Shown here: piece after piece, positions 59,468 through 64,000 of the stretch
Layout: every line of letters starts with the position of its first letter
Position numbering within the stretch: position 1 is the first letter of the stretch
Source of the DNA: Thalassotalea nanhaiensis
GTDB taxonomy: Bacteria; Pseudomonadota; Gammaproteobacteria; Enterobacterales; Alteromonadaceae
DNA length: 64,000 bases
Direction of reading: 5' to 3'
Assembly (NCBI RefSeq): GCF_031583575.1
Contig: NZ_CP134146.1
Coordinates: 3,782,001-3,846,000 of the forward strand
The notes under the pieces: generated by a model
Database searches by the model: none
Seen by the model: the letters and a program-made list of their open reading frames with translations, nothing else
What the model was told of the DNA's origin: nothing
Position numbers and translations under genes: made by a program

Positions 59468-60061
59468 ATGGTAAACACTTTTAAGTCAATATTACTATTT
59501 ACTGTAGCGCTCCTCTATTCTAGCGTTAGTTATGCGCATTCCTTTGATATCGCTTTAACTCTTACTGATGGAACAACTGTAGGTGAAGGTGATTATTTTA
59601 GTGAAAATAATAATGAAGTAGGCCTGTCTACAACAGCCTATTTAACCATGGCTGAGAATGCGATATTGTTCGGTGCAGAATTTACTACATCCGATAAGCG
59701 CGACAGCCAACAATTCAAACTAGGTATAAGTCGTCATTTTCAGCAGAGTCATCAGTTTGCCGTTTATTTACACTCTATAGATGCCGAGGAAAAGTACTTT
59801 TTCACCAATCCGGTAATCGATGGCATGCATAGACAAGCATTGACTAATGCTGAATGGGGGCTGTTTGCAAAGATAAAGTATCAATATCAAATACAAAATG
59901 TTGGCTTGGGGCTTCTAGCATCTACAGATATAGAAAGCACTCAGTTAATTCAAGATGAATTATCCGCAATTATTGCCTATAAAAAGTCAAACTTCTTTGC
60001 CCAAGTTATCGCAGGTGATGAACAACAACAGCTCTCTATCGGGGTTAACTTATCCCTATAG
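59468..60061 (+). CDS. Unknown exported protein, beta-barrel-like
   Basis: 197 aa, function not recognised. A signal peptide (about residues 1-23, SVSYA-HSF) is followed by alternating polar and hydrophobic residues with many Tyr/Phe, ending in LSIGVNLSL, which looks like a small outer-membrane barrel. It lies 69 bp after gspD on the same strand and may be cotranscribed. No terminator is evident after it. Confidence 0.6.
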   Translation: MVNTFKSILLFTVALLYSSVSYAHSFDIALTLTDGTTVGEGDYFSENNNEVGLSTTAYLTMAENAILFGAEFTTSDKRDSQQFKLGISRHFQQSHQFAVYLHSIDAEEKYFFTNPVIDGMHRQALTNAEWGLFAKIKYQYQIQNVGLGLLASTDIESTQLIQDELSAIIAYKKSNFFAQVIAGDEQQQLSIGVNLSL

Positions 60062-60077
60062 AGAGCTAAATTAAAAC

Positions 60078-60836
60078 CTAAGATGCGAGTCGTTGACGAA
60101 CAATTTCAAACAAGCAAATACCTGACGCTACCGACACATTTAGGCTGGATACTTCGCCAGCCATTGGCAGCTTTACTAAGTCATCACAAGTTTCGCGAGT
60201 TAAGCGGCGCATGCCTTTACCTTCAGCCCCCATTACCAGTGCCATTGGACCTGTTAATTTACAATCATAAAGAGACTGCGTAGCTTCACCGGCTGTGCCA
60301 ATTATCCAAATACCCATTTCTTGCAGGGCTTTCATCGAACGAGCAAGGTTAGTAACTTGAATTAATGGAATACTTTCAGCAGCGCCTACGGCTACTTTAC
60401 GCACAGTAGAAGTAATCCGGGCAGCATTGTCTTTAGGTACCACAATAGCTTGAACACCTGCAGCATCAGCATTGCGCAAACAGGCGCCAAGATTATGTGG
60501 GTCAGTAACACCATCTAATATTAATAAGAATGGCTGCTCATTTTTAGCCTGTGTTTGCTCTACAATGTCGGTTAAATCATGTTCAGTAAATACTTTACCC
60601 GGCTTTACTTTAGCAATAACGCCCTGATGTTGCTCACCTTCACTCTTATCATCCAAGGCTTTGCGGTGCATCATCTGTACAGATACACCATATTTTCTGG
60701 CAAGGTTTATAATTGGTAACAAGCGTTCATCTTCACGCCCTTTTAAACACCAAAGTTCAATAAAACGCTCCGGGCTTTTGTTCATTAAAGCCGTTACTGC
60801 GTGAATACCAAAAACTAATTCGTCGTGCTTTGCCAT
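60078..60836 (-). CDS. rlmB: 23S rRNA (guanosine-2'-O-)-methyltransferase RlmB
   Basis: SpoU-family methyltransferase that modifies G2251 of 23S rRNA in E. coli. SPOUT motifs [24 protein letters not shown] and [17 protein letters not shown] are present. The frame extends upstream to 60878; ATG 60836 (AAGAGA site, [12 protein letters not shown]) fits the family N terminus (252 aa). It follows rnr, the conserved pairing. Confidence 0.95.
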   Translation of the reverse strand: MAKHDELVFGIHAVTALMNKSPERFIELWCLKGREDERLLPIINLARKYGVSVQMMHRKALDDKSEGEQHQGVIAKVKPGKVFTEHDLTDIVEQTQAKNEQPFLLILDGVTDPHNLGACLRNADAAGVQAIVVPKDNAARITSTVRKVAVGAAESIPLIQVTNLARSMKALQEMGIWIIGTAGEATQSLYDCKLTGPMALVMGAEGKGMRRLTRETCDDLVKLPMAGEVSSLNVSVASGICLFEIVRQRLAS

Positions 60837-60903
60837 GTGTTCTCTTCTTTGGGTTTTATATATTTCAGAAATTTTCATATTTCTGGATTTAACATTTTCG
60901 TCT

Positions 60904-60963
60904 TCCTGAATTTATTTCAGGATCTAGTATTAAATAACATGAGATCCTGAAACTAGTTCAGGA
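60904..60963. repeat. Composite palindrome between rlmB and rnr
   Basis: Two hairpins of TCCTGAA/TTCAGGA (60904-60922 and 60945-60963) are themselves arranged as an inverted pair: TCAGGATCT (60917-60925) is the perfect reverse complement of AGATCCTGA (60942-60950). The GATCCTGAAA...TTCAGGA form resembles dispersed repeats of Colwelliaceae and Shewanella, from memory. It would form alternative structures in the rnr-rlmB transcript. Confidence 0.75.
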
Positions 60964-60987
60964 AATGTTGCTAAGAGAGGTGATTTC

Positions 60988-63384
60988 CTAGCTTTTTGCT
61001 TTTTTACGAGCGTTTTTACCTGGGCGGCCTTTGGCTTTTTGCCTCTTTCCTGCTTTAGATTTGCCTTTATCTTTTGTTTTACTCTTACTTTTGCCCGGTT
61101 CGAATGGCTTTCGCTCACCAGCTTTGCTTTTAGTTTTGTTTTCAGCTTTATATTGAGTACTTTTAACTTTCTTTTTTTGCTTTTTGTTCAAGTCAGTAAC
61201 AGAGCTTTCACCTCCTAGGATGAGATCTATTTTCTTTTCCTCAAGGTTAACGGCAGCAACTTGTACTTCAAGAATATCACCAACGTGATATTTCTTTTTC
61301 GAATTTTCACCGACCAAGCACATGCGCACTTCATCGTGAGAATAATAATCTTTACCAAGCGAACTAATATGCACTAAACCTTCAATATGAAAATCTTGCA
61401 AACGAACAAAGAAACCAAAATTGGTAACTGTCGCAATAACACCAGTGAACGTATCACCAACATGGTCTTGCATAAATTCACATTTTAGCCAATCAGATAC
61501 TTCACGGGTGGCATCGTCTGCACGGCGTTCTGTCATTGAACAGTGTTCACCCAACTCAGAGGCTTCTTGCTGGTCATATTCATAGAAACCGGCATTAACA
61601 GTACTGTTTTCCTGGTTTTCTAATATCGCTTTAATTACCCGATGAATGACTAAATCAGGATAACGTCTAATAGGTGACGTAAAGTGAGAATATGCTGGCA
61701 GCGCTAAACCAAAGTGCCCTAAATTCTCACATTGATATACCGCTTGTTTCATTGAACGTAATAGCATGGTTTGGATCAATTCATGATCAGGTCTATCAGC
61801 AACTTTCTCTATAATTTCGCCAAAATCGGCAGAGGTTGGCTCATCTTTTTTGGTTAATTCAATACCAAGTTCGGCAAGGTACTTCACTAAATTGTTATAT
61901 TTCTCTTCATTGGGTTTATCATGTACACGATACAAACCCGGTTTTTCATGTTTAGTAACAAACTCTGCAGTAGCAACATTGGCCAAAATCATACATTCTT
62001 CAATGATTTTATGGGCATCATTTCGAATAACAGGCTCAACAGAATCAATTTTTCTATCGGCATTAAAAATAAAACGGACTTCTTCAGTTTCAAACTCAAT
62101 GGCACCACGACCACGTCTGGCAACAACTAAGCTATGATATAAACGATGCAATTCTTCAAGATCGCCAACACGTTCTTTATATTGCTCTCGAAGGTCAACA
62201 TCACCTTCTAAAATGGCTGCTACTTTGGTGTAAGTAAAACGCGCATGAGAATTCATTACTGCCGGATAAAATTTAGCATCCTGTAATTTACCATTTGCGC
62301 TAATGCTCATTTCTGAAACCATACACAAACGGTCAACGTCAGGGTTTAATGAACATAACCCATTTGATAATACTTCTGGCAGCATAGGAATAACTTGATT
62401 AGGGAAATAAACCGAGTTACCACGTTTAATCGCCTCACCATCCAATGCAGTACCAGGGCGAACATAATAACTAACATCGGCAATTGCTACCCATAAACGC
62501 CAACCACCATCTTTCTCTGGACGACAATACACTGCATCATCAAAATCACGGGCGTCTTCACCATCAATGGTAACCAATGGTAGTTCACGCAAATCTATAC
62601 GCCCTTTTTTGGCGTCTTCATCTACTTCAGGGGTAAGTGAACTAATTTCTTTTAATAGCTCTTCAGACCATGAATGGGGTAAATCGTGTTGATGTAAAGC
62701 AACCTGTATTTCCATACCCGGCGCCATATGCTCACCAAGTACTTCCGTAATTTTGCCTAAAGGGGTTGTTCGTTTGGTTGGACGTTGAATGATATCAACA
62801 ATCACCATTTGCCCTTGTCGCGCACCTAAACGTTTGTCACTTGGGATAATTATCTCATGACTAATACGAGCATCTTCAGGAATAACAGTAATTACCGATT
62901 TTTCAACAAAAATTCGTCCGATAATTTTATCTTTACGCGGCTGTAAAATATCTAGAATTCGAACTTCTTGACGCCCTTTTGCATCAGAGCTTTCCGTCAC
63001 TCTTGCTTCAACAACGTCGCCATGAATCAGTTTTCGCATTTCATGATAAGGAATATATAAGTCTTTATCACCTTCGTCCGGTTTTAAAAATCCAAAGCCG
63101 TCACGATGACCGATCACCACACCGGTAATTACCGATGATTTACTAGCAATTGCATACTGTTTAAATTTAGTAAATACCAGTTGACCAGCATTTTCCATTG
63201 CTCGTAAACGTCGTTTAACACCAACCTTTTGATCTTCATCTTTATAACCAAGCTCTTTGCAAACTTGCACAAACGTCATCGGATGACCTTTTTGCTCTAA
63301 CAAAGATAAAAGAAATTCACGACTGGCCACAGGGTTATCGTATTTGGCTGATTCACGTTGATGGTGGGGGTCTTTATGCTTCAC
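60988..63384 (-). CDS. rnr: Ribonuclease R
   Basis: 3'-5' exoribonuclease that degrades structured RNA. N-terminal helix-turn-helix (about residues 20-85), cold-shock domains (about 85-225), RNB catalytic domain with DGEDARDFDDAVY near 280, S1 domain (about 645-725) and a strongly basic Lys/Gly/Arg tail (about 735-798). GTG start at 63384, chosen because it opens the domain; no ATG is available. 798 aa is typical. Confidence 0.96.
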   Translation of the reverse strand: MKHKDPHHQRESAKYDNPVASREFLLSLLEQKGHPMTFVQVCKELGYKDEDQKVGVKRRLRAMENAGQLVFTKFKQYAIASKSSVITGVVIGHRDGFGFLKPDEGDKDLYIPYHEMRKLIHGDVVEARVTESSDAKGRQEVRILDILQPRKDKIIGRIFVEKSVITVIPEDARISHEIIIPSDKRLGARQGQMVIVDIIQRPTKRTTPLGKITEVLGEHMAPGMEIQVALHQHDLPHSWSEELLKEISSLTPEVDEDAKKGRIDLRELPLVTIDGEDARDFDDAVYCRPEKDGGWRLWVAIADVSYYVRPGTALDGEAIKRGNSVYFPNQVIPMLPEVLSNGLCSLNPDVDRLCMVSEMSISANGKLQDAKFYPAVMNSHARFTYTKVAAILEGDVDLREQYKERVGDLEELHRLYHSLVVARRGRGAIEFETEEVRFIFNADRKIDSVEPVIRNDAHKIIEECMILANVATAEFVTKHEKPGLYRVHDKPNEEKYNNLVKYLAELGIELTKKDEPTSADFGEIIEKVADRPDHELIQTMLLRSMKQAVYQCENLGHFGLALPAYSHFTSPIRRYPDLVIHRVIKAILENQENSTVNAGFYEYDQQEASELGEHCSMTERRADDATREVSDWLKCEFMQDHVGDTFTGVIATVTNFGFFVRLQDFHIEGLVHISSLGKDYYSHDEVRMCLVGENSKKKYHVGDILEVQVAAVNLEEKKIDLILGGESSVTDLNKKQKKKVKSTQYKAENKTKSKAGERKPFEPGKSKSKTKDKGKSKAGKRQKAKGRPGKNARKKAKS

Positions 63385-63564
63385 TGATGCTTTTTATTCC
63401 TAGCTAAAATTATTATTAGTGTCCGAATTAACATTAACTCTCACTAATAACCTGAGTATATCTTAGTTATTAACTGAACACCTAACAATCGGTTAGTGTA
63501 ATACTTGAAAAGCTATTATTAATCATTACAATGCTGATATTCCTTTCAATAATAAAGAACAATT

Positions 63565-63993
63565 ATGAAAAAATTATTACTAAGCACTATTTTATCAATC
63601 AGCTTCATCTCATCTGCTTTTGCAGCCCACCCACAATGTGGCGAAACTGAACTTGCCAACATCATGGGCAATATGAAAGACAACATGAAAGCGATTAAAG
63701 GCGCAGCTAAAGCCGATGATTTTGAAAAAATCAATGCTATTGCTAAACAATTATTAGTTGATGTTCAAAAGGCTGAGCAATACGTACCTCTCGCTATTAG
63801 CGATAAAAAAGAGCTTAACCAAGAGCAACAAAAAGAGTTTGATGATTACAAAAACGGCATTGCCAACCTAGAGAAAGCGGTTACCTCATTAACTACTGCA
63901 ACAAATATCGAAGAACAAAAAGCGGCACTAGGAAAAATAGGCAAAGCGGCTAAAAAAGGTCATAAAGCATTTAAAATGGATTGTGACGAATAA
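63565..63993 (+). CDS. Cytochrome b562-like periplasmic protein
   Basis: 142-aa exported four-helix protein. Signal peptide residues 1-20 (AFA-AHPQC). The mature part aligns with cytochrome b562: Met34 (NIMGNMKDN) matches the heme Met7, and His133 (KKGHKAFK) matches His102, so both heme ligands seem to be kept. Two Cys, one near each end (25 and 140), could form a disulphide absent from E. coli b562. ATG with AAGA site. The electron partner is unknown. Confidence 0.75.
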   Translation: MKKLLLSTILSISFISSAFAAHPQCGETELANIMGNMKDNMKAIKGAAKADDFEKINAIAKQLLVDVQKAEQYVPLAISDKKELNQEQQKEFDDYKNGIANLEKAVTSLTTATNIEEQKAALGKIGKAAKKGHKAFKMDCDE

Positions 63994-64000
63994 TCGCGAT

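Noticed and set aside
60930-61118. Short minus-strand open frame overlapping the end of rnr
   Set aside because: It lies out of frame inside the basic tail of rnr and runs into the palindromic repeat; the low-complexity Lys codons produce it.

Overview
The window is chromosomal DNA from a low-GC marine gammaproteobacterium. Gene order, protein sequences and the dispersed repeats point to Alteromonadales, probably Colwelliaceae (Colwellia/Thalassotalea type). Markers for this are zapE-zapG-degQ-degS, the murA-ibaG-mla-kds-lpt-rpoN-pts block, mreBCD-maf-rng-yhdP-tldD, a Vibrio/Shewanella-style MSHA pilus locus beside mreB, and rpsF-priB-rpsR-rplI. I see no rRNA, tRNA, prophage, transposase, CRISPR array or recognisable defence island.

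Layout. 1-4.7 kb: zapE, zapG and the periplasmic proteases DegQ and DegS; degS is flanked by inverted copies of a dispersed repeat. 4.7-9.4 kb (minus): murA, ibaG and the mlaFEDCB phospholipid transporter, with a candidate Fur box in front of mlaF. 9.8-10.5 kb: an OmpK/Tsx-type channel. 10.9-20.3 kb (plus): yrbG, kdsD, kdsC, lptC, lptA, lptB, rpoN, hpf, ptsN, rapZ, ptsO, mgtE (LPS supply and export, sigma-54, nitrogen PTS). 20.3-33.2 kb: pmbA, darP, tldD, a nitrilase-family amidohydrolase, yhdP, rng, maf, mreD, mreC, mreB.

33.4-51.6 kb holds an almost complete MSHA type IV pilus locus (mshI, I2, J, K, L, M, N, E, G, F, B, A, then C, D, O, P, Q). It is interrupted between mshA and mshC by a gene on the opposite strand for a PglL-type O-oligosaccharyltransferase, which suggests the pilin is glycosylated. 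The csrD/mshH gene expected upstream of mshI is absent. 51.7-55.4 kb is an accessory stretch: a PLP-dependent ACC deaminase/D-cysteine desulfhydrase homolog, two tandem TraT-like lipoproteins, and a DapA whose sequence resembles the plant-type enzyme. 55.4-57.2 kb: a tandem-repeat array and the S6-PriB-S18-L9 operon. 57.4-64 kb: a gspD secretin away from any other type II secretion gene, an unknown exported protein, rlmB, rnr and a cytochrome b562-like protein.

Most of the window is envelope biogenesis: peptidoglycan (MurA, MreBCD), LPS (Kds, Lpt), phospholipid homeostasis (Mla, YhdP), envelope stress (DegQ, DegS) and surface appendages (MSHA). The least ordinary items are the plant-like DapA, the glycosyltransferase inside the MSHA locus, the palindromic repeat family, the solitary GspD and the possible iron control of mla. 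I did not find a clearly new multi-gene system. All calls come from reading the sequence without database searches.
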